Shown: positions 45,545 through 54,770 of the stretch, in pieces
How the letters are laid out: each line of letters starts with the position of its first letter
Numbering within the stretch: the first letter of the stretch is position 1
From: Streptomyces bluensis
Lineage (GTDB): Bacteria; Actinomycetota; Actinomycetes; Streptomycetales; Streptomycetaceae
DNA: 64,000 nt
Reading direction: 5' to 3'
Assembly (NCBI RefSeq): GCF_014650715.1
Contig: NZ_BMVM01000001.1
Coordinates: forward strand, 248,001 to 312,000
Made by a program: the position numbers and the translations under genes
The notes under the pieces: model-generated
Told to the model about the DNA's origin: nothing
The model's input: only the letters and a program-made list of their open reading frames with translations
Database searches by the model: none

Positions 45545-46060
45545 CAGCCTGTCGTCACGGCTGATGCCGGTCAAGCGGCACCGGGCCTCCCGGCTCGCGC
45601 CTGGCACGGGCGGCCCGGTGACCTCCACATGGGCCGGGCGCAGGAGCCGGGCGCCGAGCCGGTAGCCGGGGCGGAGGATCGTCGTGCAGGTCAGACGGTC
45701 CAGGTGCGGGGAGACGCGGTGGACCAGGGCGTGGTGGCACGTCGGGTCGAAGGGATCGCCCTCCTGGCCGAACGCGCGCAGCCCCAGCGAGCCTGCCTGG
45801 CTCTCCAACGTGGCGGCGATCTCCTTGAGCCCCGGTGTCATCGGTTCGTGCTCGCACGCGCGGTGCACGGCGTCCAGCACGGGCAGGAAAGCGCCCAGGA
45901 CGTTGACCACCGCGATCTCGCGCACGGCCATACGGTCGCGCCGGACCCGCTTGCGGTAGTTGTCGTAGTCGGCCTTCACCCGCTGCAGGTCCGCGGTCCG
46001 TTCCCGAAGCTCCTGCGACAGGCGCTGCGCCTCCGCGCCCGGCGGCCGGACGAAATCCAT
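45530..46060 (-). CDS. grpE: GrpE nucleotide-exchange factor
   Basis: The 176-residue protein begins two bases after the dnaK stop. A coiled coil (about 8-45, EAQRLSQELRERTADLQRVKADYDNYRKRVRRD) is followed by the helical region with LGAFLPVLDAVHRACEH and then the beta domain (GDPFDPTCHHALVHRVSP, TTILRPGYRLGARLLRPAHVEV). It releases ADP from DnaK. It lacks the long acidic N-terminus of the main actinobacterial GrpE, consistent with a second copy dedicated to the adjacent DnaK. Confidence 0.88.
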   Translation of the reverse strand: MDFVRPPGAEAQRLSQELRERTADLQRVKADYDNYRKRVRRDRMAVREIAVVNVLGAFLPVLDAVHRACEHEPMTPGLKEIAATLESQAGSLGLRAFGQEGDPFDPTCHHALVHRVSPHLDRLTCTTILRPGYRLGARLLRPAHVEVTGPPVPGASREARCRLTGISRDDRLSLEP

Positions 46061-46062
46061 CG

Positions 46063-47973
46063 TCAGCCCGCCTCCGGCCTGTCGCCCTTGCCGGCCTTGT
46101 CGTCGTCGACGATCTCGGCGTCCACCACCTCGTCCTCCGGACCGGAGGTGTCCGGTCCGGACGAAGCACCGGCGGCGCCGGACGCGCCGGCGCTCGTCGC
46201 GCCCTCGGTCCGCGACTGCTCGTACAGCGCGGTGCCGATCTTCTGCGCGGCGGCGGCCGCCCTGTCCATGGCCTGCTGGATGCCGGCGGCGTCCTCGGCC
46301 CCTTCCTGGCTGCTCTTGAGCTTCTCCTTCAGCTCGGCCAGCGCGGCCTCGGTCTCGCTCCTGGCGTCGGCCGGGATCCTCTCCGGGTTGTCCCTGATGA
46401 GTTTCTCGGTCTGGTAGACGAGTTGTTCGGCCCGGTTGCGGGTCTCGGCGCCCTCGCGCCGCCGGCGGTCCTCCTCGGCGTGCTGCTCGGCCTCGTGGAC
46501 CATGCGGTCGATGTCGTTCTTCGGGAGGGCCGAGCCGCCGGTGACGGTCATCCTCTGTTCCCTGCCGGTGCCCAGGTCCCGGGCGGTGACGTGCATGATG
46601 CCGTTGGCGTCGATGTCGAAGGCGACCTCGATCTGCGGCACGCCGCGCGGGGCCGGCGGCAGACCCGTCAGCTCGAACATGCCGAGCCTCTTGTTGTAGG
46701 CGGCGATCTCGCGCTCGCCCTGGTAGACCTGGATCTGCACGGAGGGCTGGTTGTCCTCGGCGGTGGTGAAGATCTCCGACCGCTTCGTCGGGATCGTCGT
46801 GTTCCGCTCGATGAGCCGGGTCATGATGCCGCCCTTGGTCTCGATGCCGAGCGACAGCGGTGTCACGTCGAGGAGGAGAACGTCCTTGACCTCGCCCTTG
46901 AGCACACCGGCCTGGAGCGAGGCACCCACGGCCACGACCTCGTCCGGGTTGACGCCCTTGTGCGGCTCCTTGCCCGTGAGCTCTTTCACGAGGTCCGTGA
47001 CGGCGGGCATACGGGTCGAACCGCCCACCAGGATCACGTGGTTGACGTCGGACAGCTTGATCCCGGCGTCCTTGACGGCCCGGTGGAAGGGCCCCGTGCA
47101 GCGCTCCAGCAGATCGGCGGTCAGCTGCTGGAACTGGGCGCGGGTCAGCTTCTCGTCGAGGTGCAGGGGGCCCTCGGCGGAGGCCGTGATGTAGGGCAGG
47201 TTGATGTTCGTCTCCGACGAACTGGACAGCTCGATCTTGGCCCTCTCGGCGGCCTCGCGCAGCCGCTGCACGGCCATCTTGTCCTTGGACAGGTCGACGC
47301 CGTACGCGTTCTTGAACTGCTTCACCAGGTGGTCGACGATGCGCTGGTCCCAGTCGTCGCCGCCGAGGTGGGTGTCGCCGTTGGTGGCCTTCACCTCGAT
47401 GACGCCCTCACCCATCTCCAGCAGCGACACGTCGAAGGTGCCGCCGCCGAGGTCGAAGACGAGGACCGTCTGGTCGTTCTCCTTGTCCAGGCCGTACGCG
47501 AGGGCCGCGGCCGTCGGCTCGTTGATGATCCGCAGGACGTTCAGGCCCGCGATCTCACCGGCCTCCTTGGTGGCCTGCCTCTGGGTGTCGTCGAAGTACG
47601 CCGGTACGGTGATCACCGCGTCCGTGACGTCCTCTCCGAGATAGGTCTCCGCGTCCCGCTTCAGCTTCTGCAGCACCCGGGCGGAGATCTCCTGCGCGGT
47701 GTACTGCCTGCCGTCGATGCTCCCGCTGTCCGGGAACCGCCAGGCCTTGTCCCCCATGTGCCGTTTGACGGAGCGCGCGGTGCGCTCCACGTTCGTCACG
47801 GCCTGCCGCTTGGCGACCTCCCCGACGAGCACCTCACCGTTCTTGGCGAAGGCCACGACGGACGGTGTGGTCCTGGCCCCCTCCGTGTTGGTGATGACGG
47901 TGGGCTCGCCGCCTTCGAGGACCGAGACCACCGAGTTCGTGGTGCCGAGGTCGATACCGACCGAACGCGTCAT
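46063..47973 (-). CDS. dnaK: DnaK (Hsp70) chaperone, probably a paralogue
   Basis: ATG 47973 behind GGAGGGAG gives 636 residues. Phosphate 1 is [10 protein letters not shown]-like ([18 protein letters not shown]), connect is VITVPAYF, then [28 protein letters not shown] and the substrate domain ([17 protein letters not shown]). The C-terminus ends in [14 protein letters not shown], the family EEVD-like acidic tail, after an Ala/Gly/Ser linker. It is followed directly by grpE but by no dnaJ or hspR, unlike the main streptomycete dnaK operon. It is therefore likely a second Hsp70 system. Confidence 0.92.
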   Translation of the reverse strand: MTRSVGIDLGTTNSVVSVLEGGEPTVITNTEGARTTPSVVAFAKNGEVLVGEVAKRQAVTNVERTARSVKRHMGDKAWRFPDSGSIDGRQYTAQEISARVLQKLKRDAETYLGEDVTDAVITVPAYFDDTQRQATKEAGEIAGLNVLRIINEPTAAALAYGLDKENDQTVLVFDLGGGTFDVSLLEMGEGVIEVKATNGDTHLGGDDWDQRIVDHLVKQFKNAYGVDLSKDKMAVQRLREAAERAKIELSSSSETNINLPYITASAEGPLHLDEKLTRAQFQQLTADLLERCTGPFHRAVKDAGIKLSDVNHVILVGGSTRMPAVTDLVKELTGKEPHKGVNPDEVVAVGASLQAGVLKGEVKDVLLLDVTPLSLGIETKGGIMTRLIERNTTIPTKRSEIFTTAEDNQPSVQIQVYQGEREIAAYNKRLGMFELTGLPPAPRGVPQIEVAFDIDANGIMHVTARDLGTGREQRMTVTGGSALPKNDIDRMVHEAEQHAEEDRRRREGAETRNRAEQLVYQTEKLIRDNPERIPADARSETEAALAELKEKLKSSQEGAEDAAGIQQAMDRAAAAAQKIGTALYEQSRTEGATSAGASGAAGASSGPDTSGPEDEVVDAEIVDDDKAGKGDRPEAG

Positions 47974-48054
47974 CAGGGCTCTCCCTCCTCGTTGTGCCTG
48001 CTCCGGAAGGCCCCGGTGCTTCATGATCCCCCGAATGATTCCCTTGGACCCATA

Positions 48055-48066
48055 TAAACCGGTTTA
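48055..48066. promoter_or_regulatory. Perfect 12-bp palindrome upstream of dnaK
   Basis: TAAACCGGTTTA lies 82 bp before the dnaK start, next to an AT-rich TATATG on the transcribed strand that could be a -10 box. It does not match HAIR (CTTGAGT-N7-ACTCAAG) or CIRCE. It may bind an unidentified repressor. Confidence 0.4.
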
Positions 48067-48102
48067 CCCCCATTTTCCATGGTGTGCCGGATCGGTGTTC
48101 CC

Positions 48103-49023
48103 TCAGTCCCCGTGTCCGCCGGGTGAGGCCGGCTCCGACAGTGCCGCCCGCCGCAGGTGTTCGGCGAGCGCCGCGGTGGCCGTCGACGAGGTTCGGTCCT
48201 TGACGCCCCAGGCGAGCAGATGGTGGCGGCGGGCCCAGGGGTCCGCGAGTTCGCACACGTCGAGCAGGCGGCCGGGGTCGACAGCGCGGCGCGGTACGAG
48301 GGCGAGCCCGACGCCCGCGGCCGCCAGGGCGACGAGGACGCCGAGGTCGGCGACCGTGGTGCGGTACCGCACGGCCGGGGCGTGCGGGCCCACGTGTTTT
48401 TCGATCCAGCGTCGCAGCGAGGAGGCTCGGTCGAGCCCGACGAGAGGGTGTTCGGCCACCTCGCTGTAGGTCAGGGCGGTCCGGCCGGCGAGGATCCCGT
48501 CGGCCTGGCCGATCACCACGAGGGAGTCGTCGCCGAGGGGTTCCATACGCAGGCCGCAGTCGCGGGCCTCGTCGTCGACGACGACCCCCAGGTCCGCCTC
48601 GCCGTCGGTGAGCATGCGCACGGTCTCGGGGGTGCGGCGCTCGGACACCGTGACGTCGACGTCCGGGTGCGCCCGCAGGAACGACACCAGGGCCCGCGGG
48701 ACGAGTCGGTGCATCGCGGAGCCACCGCCCAGCAGGGTCAGCGGAGCGGTCGGTGACCGGGTGTAGCTCGCGACGGCGCTCTCCAGCCGTGCTGTCCGGT
48801 CGAGGACTTCGCGGGCGTGCCGTGCCAGGGTCGTCCCCGCCGGGGTGGGCCGCACGCCCCGGCGGCCGCGGATCAGGAGAGCCACGCCGGCCTGGTGCTC
48901 CAGCGAGCGCACCCTGGCACTGGCCGAGGGAAGGCTGAGGTGCATCCGGCGGGCGCCGGCCGTGATCGACCCCTCCGCGACGATGTCAAGGAAGAGCCGG
49001 AGATCGTCCAGGTCGTAGCGCAC
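48103..49023 (-). CDS. LysR family transcriptional regulator
   Basis: The 306-residue protein starts at GTG 49023. The helix-turn-helix is LRLFLDIVAEGSITAGARRMHLSLPSASARVRSLEHQAGVALL. The effector domain contains LTLLGGGSAMHRLVPRALVSFLRAHPDVDVTVSE and ALAAAGVGLALVPRRAV. It is divergent from a TauE/SafE exporter across an 84-bp gap containing a CAGCCT-T-AGGCTG palindrome, so it most probably controls that gene. Confidence 0.9.
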   Translation of the reverse strand: MRYDLDDLRLFLDIVAEGSITAGARRMHLSLPSASARVRSLEHQAGVALLIRGRRGVRPTPAGTTLARHAREVLDRTARLESAVASYTRSPTAPLTLLGGGSAMHRLVPRALVSFLRAHPDVDVTVSERRTPETVRMLTDGEADLGVVVDDEARDCGLRMEPLGDDSLVVIGQADGILAGRTALTYSEVAEHPLVGLDRASSLRRWIEKHVGPHAPAVRYRTTVADLGVLVALAAAGVGLALVPRRAVDPGRLLDVCELADPWARRHHLLAWGVKDRTSSTATAALAEHLRRAALSEPASPGGHGD

Positions 49024-49041
49024 GGCTCTCAGCCTATGCCT

Positions 49042-49054
49042 CAGCCTTAGGCTG
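49042..49054. promoter_or_regulatory. Palindrome in LysR/TauE intergenic region
   Basis: CAGCCT-T-AGGCTG is a perfect inverted repeat with 6-bp arms. A related AGCCTATGCCT sits just to its left. It is a plausible LysR binding site. Confidence 0.55.
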
Positions 49055-49107
49055 AATATGCCGATGACGCATTGTGGAACATCGGGTCACTGAGTGATGC
49101 TCGTCGG

Positions 49108-49872
49108 GTGTCCGAGACCTTGCTCGTCCTGCTGGCCGGTACCGCCGCCGGAGCGCTGAACGCCGTCGGTGGTGGCGGCACGTTCGTGGCGCTGCCCGCT
49201 CTCGTCGCGGTCGGTCTGCCCCCGGTGACGGCGAACGCGGCGTCGAGTATCGCCCTCGTCCCGGGGTCGGTGGCCAGCGCCTGGGTCTACCGACGTGAGG
49301 TCGCCCCGGTCGGGTCGGCGTCCACGACGGCACTGACCACGGTCAGTGTCGTCGGGGGCGGACTCGGCGCCGGCCTGCTGCTGGCGCTGCCGGCGGCGGC
49401 GTTCGACGCCGCGGTGCCGTGGCTTCTCGCGTTCGCCACGGTGGTCCTCATCTTCGGGCGGTATCTCTCGCGTGCGGTGAGCACCGCGATGGGCCGCCCG
49501 GTCGGCATGAGTGCGCGGGCCGTCCTGATCGGCCAGTTCTTTCTGGCCGTGTACGGCGGATACTTCGGCGGTGCCGTAGGCATCCTGATGCTGGCGCTGT
49601 GGAGCGTCGGCCTCGGCCTCGACACCGCCGCCGGCAATCCGATGCGGGTCACCCAGGTCGCGGCCGTCTATCTCAGCGCGACCGCGCTGTTCCTCGTCGC
49701 CTCGGAGGCGCTGAGCGCTCCGGTTCTCCTCGTCGGCATGCTGGCCGGTGCGGTGGTCGGCGGATTCGCCGGGGCCCATCTCGCACGCCGCCTTCCCGCA
49801 CGGCTGCTGCGGGGCGTCATCCTGACCACCGCCGTGACCATGACCGTCCTCTATTTCCTGCGCGCCCGTTGA
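49108..49872 (+). CDS. TauE/SafE (TSUP) family membrane transporter
   Basis: GTG 49108 gives 254 residues with about eight hydrophobic helices. The family half-motifs are VLLAGTAAGALNAVGGGGTFVALPALVAVGLPP near the start and GQFFLAVYGGYFGGAVGILMLALW in the second half. TSUP proteins move sulfonates, sulfite or related organic anions. It is divergent from a LysR gene, which is likely its sensor. Confidence 0.85.
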   Translation: MSETLLVLLAGTAAGALNAVGGGGTFVALPALVAVGLPPVTANAASSIALVPGSVASAWVYRREVAPVGSASTTALTTVSVVGGGLGAGLLLALPAAAFDAAVPWLLAFATVVLIFGRYLSRAVSTAMGRPVGMSARAVLIGQFFLAVYGGYFGGAVGILMLALWSVGLGLDTAAGNPMRVTQVAAVYLSATALFLVASEALSAPVLLVGMLAGAVVGGFAGAHLARRLPARLLRGVILTTAVTMTVLYFLRAR

Positions 49873-49873
49873 C

Positions 49874-50422
49874 ATGACCGAGGGTGACAAGGGAACAGCC
49901 GCCGGGCCGTACACGGACGCGGCACGAGCGCGGCTGGTGGCGGCTTATGAGGCCTGCGAACTGGCCGAACTCGCCCGCGCCGCCGTTCCGATCGGCGAGC
50001 ACGAACTGCACCCCGACGGCACCGTGCGTTCCCCGGGCTCGGTACTGGCCGATGCCGCCCGGGTGCTCCGGGCCGCCCAGCGGTTCTTCGAGGCCGCCGC
50101 TGTGTTCGAGCGCGTGGGTGGTGCGGACTGGGAACGCGTCGGCGATGTCCTGGGTGTGCCCGCGCACAGCGCGCGGGCACGCTTCACGACGGCCGAGGAC
50201 CGCTTCCGGAGGGGACCGCTCTCCCCCGCCGAGGCCACCGGGCCCACGGGGCCGACCGGGCCGGCCGGCTCGCTGGGCGAGCTGAGCTGGTGGCGGGCCT
50301 ACATGGCCCGGGAGCCCCTGGAAGCGGCGCTCGACCTCGACGACTGGGTACTGCGCCACCAGGACGGCGACAGCGGTCTCGGCTCCGCGCCGGTGTCCGG
50401 GGGCCTGGCCCGAAAGCGCTGA
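49874..50422 (+). CDS. Small soluble protein of unknown function
   Basis: The 182-residue product begins one base after the transporter stop and may be coupled to it. The N-terminal two thirds appear helical (AARARLVAAYEACELAELARAAVPIGEHEL, DWERVGDVLGVPAHSARARFTTAEDRFRRG). The last part resembles a sigma-region-4-like helix-turn-helix. A Gly/Thr/Pro linker precedes a short C-terminal domain. I recognise no family. Confidence 0.55.
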   Translation: MTEGDKGTAAGPYTDAARARLVAAYEACELAELARAAVPIGEHELHPDGTVRSPGSVLADAARVLRAAQRFFEAAAVFERVGGADWERVGDVLGVPAHSARARFTTAEDRFRRGPLSPAEATGPTGPTGPAGSLGELSWWRAYMAREPLEAALDLDDWVLRHQDGDSGLGSAPVSGGLARKR

Positions 50423-50444
50423 CCACGGCCACGCCCCGAACGCG

Positions 50445-52463
50445 TCAGGCGCCGATCCTGGCCGCGATGACGGGCGCGAGGCGGTCCGCGATGACGCGGT
50501 GCCCCTGGTCGTTGGGGTGGACCGAGTCCGTGAGGTCGCCCGAGCCGAGCCAGCCCGTCGTGTCGACGAAGGAGACCCGCGAGTCGCCGCCGTCGACGGC
50601 TGCCCTGACGGCTGCCTCGGTCTGCGGAACGAACCGCCCGCGGAAGGTCTCCAACGCGAAGATCCAGGCCTGCGGATAGGCCGCGCGGACCTTGCGCAGC
50701 AGACTGCTGTACGCCTCCTGGAACTGCGCCGAACTCACCCCGTGCCCGACGTCGTTGGTGCCGAGGTTGATGACGACCGCGTCCGCCCGGTAGCGGGAGA
50801 AGTCCCAGCCCGGTGTCGGGGCGTTCGGGTTGAGCTGGGTGAACTGCCGCTCCAGGCCCACGCATCCGTCCGCCGTGGCGACGAGGCAGGCGCCGCCCTG
50901 GGCGATCTGCGTGTGTTCGGCGCCGAGGCGTTCCCCGATCAGCCAGCCGTAGGCGGTGCGTGCGTTCTGCGAGGTCGTCGTGCCCACGGTGATCGAGTCG
51001 CCGACGAACTCGATCAGCTTCTCGGGAGCGGGCGGCGGATAGGTCGTGGCGCCGCTGTCGAGGACGAGTCCCTGGAAGACGGCGTCACCACGGTAGGAGC
51101 CCGCGACCACCTGGTAGTTGACCTGGAGGGTGTGGCGGCCGGCCGGCAGCGCGGCCGGGGTCAGGTTCACCGTTCCCTTGACGTCGTCGTAGAACGTCAC
51201 GGGCCCGTCGTCGATCCGCGCCCAGAAGTCGATCGTGCCCCGCTGCTTCAGCTGGACGGTCCTGCCGGTGAAGCCGACGCGGTAGTACGCGCCCGCCCAG
51301 TAGGGGGTGTAGGCGGTGGTGGAGCTCGTGGTGTCCCAGCGTCCGACGAACTTGATGTTCGGGTCACCGGGCTGGCCGGGCGCCGCGGCCTTCACGGAGC
51401 GGGTCGTACCGCCGATCGACGCGGCGCTGATGACGGGGGCCAGGCGGTCCGCGAACTTGGTGTGGCCCGCCTCGTTGGGGTGTCCGTCGCCGTCCTCGTA
51501 GTCGGTGCCGTCGGTGAGCCAGCCCGTCGTGTCGACGTAGCGAACCCTGGTGTCACCGGCGGCGTTGCGGGCGGTGACGGCGGCCCTGGTCTCGGTGACG
51601 TACCGCTTCTTCAGGGTCTGCACCGCGAAGAGGACCGCGTCCGGGTACCTGGCGCGGATGTCGCGCAGGAACGTGGTGTACGCCGACTGGAACGCCGTGC
51701 CGGACACGCCGTGCCCGATGTCGTTGGTGCCGAGGTTGATGACGACCGCGTCCGCCCGGTAGCGGGAGAAGTCCCAGTCGGTGCCACCTGTGCTGGCCGT
51801 TTTGAAGAACTGGCTGCTCAGGCCGGTGCATCCGGACTGGCCGACTAGGCAGTAGCCGGCGCGGGCGATCTGCGTGTGCCGCATCCCCAGTCGCTCGCCG
51901 GTCTTCCAGGCGTACGAGTCGAGCGCCAGCCGGTCGGTGAGGGCTCCTGCGGTGATGGAGTCGCCGACGAACTCGATCAGGCCGGGCCGGGTGGTGGGAG
52001 CGACCGTGCGGGCGCCGGAGTCCATGACCAGTCCCTGGAAGACGGTGTCGCCGGAGCGGTAGGCGATCCGCAGGGTGTGGGTGCCCGTCGGCAACGGCTG
52101 TGGGGTGAGGTTCACCGTGCCGCGCACACCCGCGTGGAAGACGTCGGGTCCGCCGTCGATGCTGACGTAGAGGTTGACGGCGTCTCTGGCCCTCACCTTG
52201 ACCGTGGTGCCGGTGAACGACGTCTGCACGTACGCGCCGGTCCAGTTGGCCACGGCCGTGGTGCCCGAGCTGGTGTCCCAGCGTCCGACGTAGCCGATGT
52301 TGGGGTCGGAGACCGAGCCGTCCCCGGGAGCGGCGTGCGCCTGGCCCACGCCGGCCAGGGACAGGACGCCGGCGACGAGAACGGTCGTCAGGACGGCGGT
52401 GAGGACGGCCAGTGGTCCGCGTCCGGGTGTGCGAGGTCTGGCCTGGTGGGGGGAGGTCTGCAT
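50445..52463 (-). CDS. Secreted tandem CE2-like SGNH esterase (two catalytic modules)
   Basis: ATG 52463 behind AAAGGA gives 672 residues with a Sec signal (AVLTAVLTTVLVAGVLSLAG, cleaved after AHA near 46). Two copies of one module follow. Each has a jelly-roll (NIGYVGRWDTSSGTTA; NIKFVGRWDTTSSTTA) and an SGNH hydrolase. Catalytic Ser are S169 (FVGDSITAG) and S490 (FVGDSITVG), the oxyanion motif is NLGTND in both, and the Asp-His pairs lie in DGDGHPNEAGH and DSVHPNDQGH. This matches carbohydrate esterase family 2, which removes acetyl groups from glycans. Single-module CE2 proteins are about 340 residues; two active modules in one chain are unusual. It is last in the arabinoside operon. Confidence 0.85.
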   Translation of the reverse strand: MQTSPHQARPRTPGRGPLAVLTAVLTTVLVAGVLSLAGVGQAHAAPGDGSVSDPNIGYVGRWDTSSGTTAVANWTGAYVQTSFTGTTVKVRARDAVNLYVSIDGGPDVFHAGVRGTVNLTPQPLPTGTHTLRIAYRSGDTVFQGLVMDSGARTVAPTTRPGLIEFVGDSITAGALTDRLALDSYAWKTGERLGMRHTQIARAGYCLVGQSGCTGLSSQFFKTASTGGTDWDFSRYRADAVVINLGTNDIGHGVSGTAFQSAYTTFLRDIRARYPDAVLFAVQTLKKRYVTETRAAVTARNAAGDTRVRYVDTTGWLTDGTDYEDGDGHPNEAGHTKFADRLAPVISAASIGGTTRSVKAAAPGQPGDPNIKFVGRWDTTSSTTAYTPYWAGAYYRVGFTGRTVQLKQRGTIDFWARIDDGPVTFYDDVKGTVNLTPAALPAGRHTLQVNYQVVAGSYRGDAVFQGLVLDSGATTYPPPAPEKLIEFVGDSITVGTTTSQNARTAYGWLIGERLGAEHTQIAQGGACLVATADGCVGLERQFTQLNPNAPTPGWDFSRYRADAVVINLGTNDVGHGVSSAQFQEAYSSLLRKVRAAYPQAWIFALETFRGRFVPQTEAAVRAAVDGGDSRVSFVDTTGWLGSGDLTDSVHPNDQGHRVIADRLAPVIAARIGA

Positions 52464-52522
52464 GGGGGGGTCCTTTCTCACCGGATGCGGGAGCGCCGGA
52501 GGGGCTGCCGGGCTCCCCTGAC

Positions 52523-54709
52523 TCAGCGCCTCAGGTCCGCCTCCAGCGCGGCCGCGATGACACGGTCCCGCTCGGCGCGTGTGAAGAGCGCCTCGGACAG
52601 CCATCGGTCCGCGAGGGTACGCACCGCCTGGACGAAGCTGCCGGAGCTCGCGAAGGGCGCCTGCTCCCAGAGCACGTCGAGGAAGGTCAGACCGTCACCG
52701 CGGGCCCGGTTGGGGACGCCCGAGTCGGCCGTGCCGAACGCGACGACGGGTTCGGAGCGCCGGAAGTAGGCGTGGTAGCGGGTGTTGTCCGCGACGAAGA
52801 ACGGCGCGAGGGTCAGGCCGTGCGTGGTGAAGTGCATCGGCCGGCCCTCGGGCCGGATCGCGGCGGCGAGGTCGCCCCGGAGCGTGAAGTCCTTGTAGAA
52901 GGAGAACGTGCGGAAGTCCCTTTCCGGGCTCTGGGCGACCAGCAGCACCGGACCGTGGAAGACCGACTGGACGGTGGGGTCGTCCAACGCCCTTTCGATG
53001 CGCAGACGGTACGGGGCCAGGACGCGGACCTGGTCGCCGCGCTGCCAGGTCCGGCTCAGGGTGAGGTAGCTGCCGGGCTCGGCCGCGGCCCGTTGCCGGA
53101 CTCCGTTGACGGTGACGGTGAAGCCCCCCGTGGCCCAGGACGGAACCCTGAGCTTCAGGTCGAGCCTGCCGCCGCTCTCACGGAACGTCAGGGTGCGCAC
53201 GCCCTCGGCGGGATAGTCGCTGGTCTGCTCGACGACGAAGCCCCGTTCCGGCCAGCGCAGCGTCGAGGCGAGGGAGAGGTTGACGTACAGGGCGCTGCCG
53301 TCGGCCGAGCGGAAGTACACCGAGTCCTGGTACTTGGTGTGGTTCTCCATGCCGGTGCCGCCGCAGCAGGTGCCCGTGTTGTCGTACTCGCGCACGACTC
53401 CCGGGCCCATGCCCACGAAGTAGGTGACCTCGGGGCTGGTCGTGCTGGGGGCGTCCTTGCGGGAGGCGAGGATGTGGTTGGTCAGGCCCCGCTCGTAGTA
53501 GTCCATGTAGGCGGGGTCCGGCTCGTGGAAGAACAGCTGCCGGGTGAGCTTGAGCATGTTGTACGTCGCGCAGGTCTCGGCGTTCTTGTCGTCCAGGGTC
53601 GCCGCGATGGCGCCCCGGGCGCGGAACATCTCGCCCTGGCCCGTGCCGCCCAGGCTGTACATGCGGGGGCCCGCGACCATGCCCCAGAAGTTGCGGGCCG
53701 CGGCGGCGTAGTCCTCCTGCCCGGTGTGGTCGAACAGCCGCAGATAGCCGGTGAACTGCGGGATGTGCTGGTTGGCGTGCCGGCCGTCGAGGATGTCCCG
53801 GTCCTCGGCGCAGGCGTCCAGCAGCGCCGTGTTGTCGAAGCAGCGCGCGGCCGCCAGGTGCTCCTCACGGCGGGTGAGGGCGTACAGGTCCGTCATCACC
53901 TCGTTCATGCCGCCGTACTCACCGGCGATGTAGATCGACCACATGCGCTCCAGCTGGGCCTTCGGCAGCCGGCCGAGTCGGCTGTGCACCCAGTCGCCCA
54001 TCTTCGAGGCGATGGTCAGCGCCTGCTCGTTGCCTGCCAGGGTGTGTGCGTCGAGGAGCCCGCGCATGATCTTGTGGCAGGTGTAGTAGGGCGCCCAGAT
54101 CGTCGGATAGGTCGTGTAGCTCTCCAGCAGGATGAACTGCGTCTCCGGGTACGCCGCCAGGTAGCCGGGGTGGCTGGGCTTCGGCGAGCCGTTCTCGGCC
54201 AGTGCCTTCTGGCACTCGCCGAGCCCGCCGACCAGGTAGTCCAGCTTGGTCTTGAGGGCGGTCTCCCGGGTGTCGGCGTACGCCTGGGCGACGAGGGTGA
54301 GGAAGTGGCCTCCGAAGTGGCCGCGCAGGTTGCCGTCTGCGGTCTCCCAGCCGCCGGGCGGCCGGGCGCCCCGGGTGTCGAGTCCGGCGTTGGCGCGGAA
54401 GACGACCAGGATGCGGTCCGCCGGGTAGGACCGAGCGTAGTCGAGCATCAGGTCGCGTTTGGCCCGGAAGACGCCGTTCCCGAGGGTGACCTGGTCCAGC
54501 GGGAAAGGGCGCACCGACCAGGCAGCCGGGACGGGCAGCGGGGCGGCGGGGGCCTGGGCGGGTACTCCGGACAGGGCCTGGCCGGGCGTTCCGGACAAGG
54601 GCTGGCCGGCTGCCGCGTGCGCGGCCGAGGTGGCCTGAACGAGCGGGGCGGCAGCCGCGGCCCCGGCGGCGAGACTCAGCAGACGACGGCGGGTGGGGGG
54701 ATGGGACAT
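52523..54709 (-). CDS. Tat-exported beta-L-arabinofuranosidase, GH127 (DUF1680)
   Basis: ATG 54709 gives 728 residues with a twin-arginine signal (TRRRLLSLAAGAAAAAPLV). The (alpha/alpha)6 barrel (GHFGGHFLTLVAQAYADT; GEYGGMNEVMTDLYALT) bears the family metal/nucleophile site: E378-T-C380 in AETCATYN and C448-C449 in GTCCGGTGMENH. In B. longum HypBA1 the corresponding Glu and three Cys bind zinc and one Cys is the nucleophile. The enzyme cleaves beta-L-arabinofuranosides, for example on hydroxyproline-rich glycoproteins. It is in the same operon as another, cytosolic GH127. Confidence 0.9.
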   Translation of the reverse strand: MSHPPTRRRLLSLAAGAAAAAPLVQATSAAHAAAGQPLSGTPGQALSGVPAQAPAAPLPVPAAWSVRPFPLDQVTLGNGVFRAKRDLMLDYARSYPADRILVVFRANAGLDTRGARPPGGWETADGNLRGHFGGHFLTLVAQAYADTRETALKTKLDYLVGGLGECQKALAENGSPKPSHPGYLAAYPETQFILLESYTTYPTIWAPYYTCHKIMRGLLDAHTLAGNEQALTIASKMGDWVHSRLGRLPKAQLERMWSIYIAGEYGGMNEVMTDLYALTRREEHLAAARCFDNTALLDACAEDRDILDGRHANQHIPQFTGYLRLFDHTGQEDYAAAARNFWGMVAGPRMYSLGGTGQGEMFRARGAIAATLDDKNAETCATYNMLKLTRQLFFHEPDPAYMDYYERGLTNHILASRKDAPSTTSPEVTYFVGMGPGVVREYDNTGTCCGGTGMENHTKYQDSVYFRSADGSALYVNLSLASTLRWPERGFVVEQTSDYPAEGVRTLTFRESGGRLDLKLRVPSWATGGFTVTVNGVRQRAAAEPGSYLTLSRTWQRGDQVRVLAPYRLRIERALDDPTVQSVFHGPVLLVAQSPERDFRTFSFYKDFTLRGDLAAAIRPEGRPMHFTTHGLTLAPFFVADNTRYHAYFRRSEPVVAFGTADSGVPNRARGDGLTFLDVLWEQAPFASSGSFVQAVRTLADRWLSEALFTRAERDRVIAAALEADLRR

Positions 54710-54770
54710 GCTCGGGGACTCCGATCGTCGGTCCTCGGTGGGCATGGGCGCGGTGGAGCGGTGAGGGCGG

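Noticed and set aside
48055-48066. HAIR or CIRCE element for heat-shock control of dnaK
   Set aside because: The palindrome lacks the CTTGAGT/ACTCAAG or TTAGCACTC halves.
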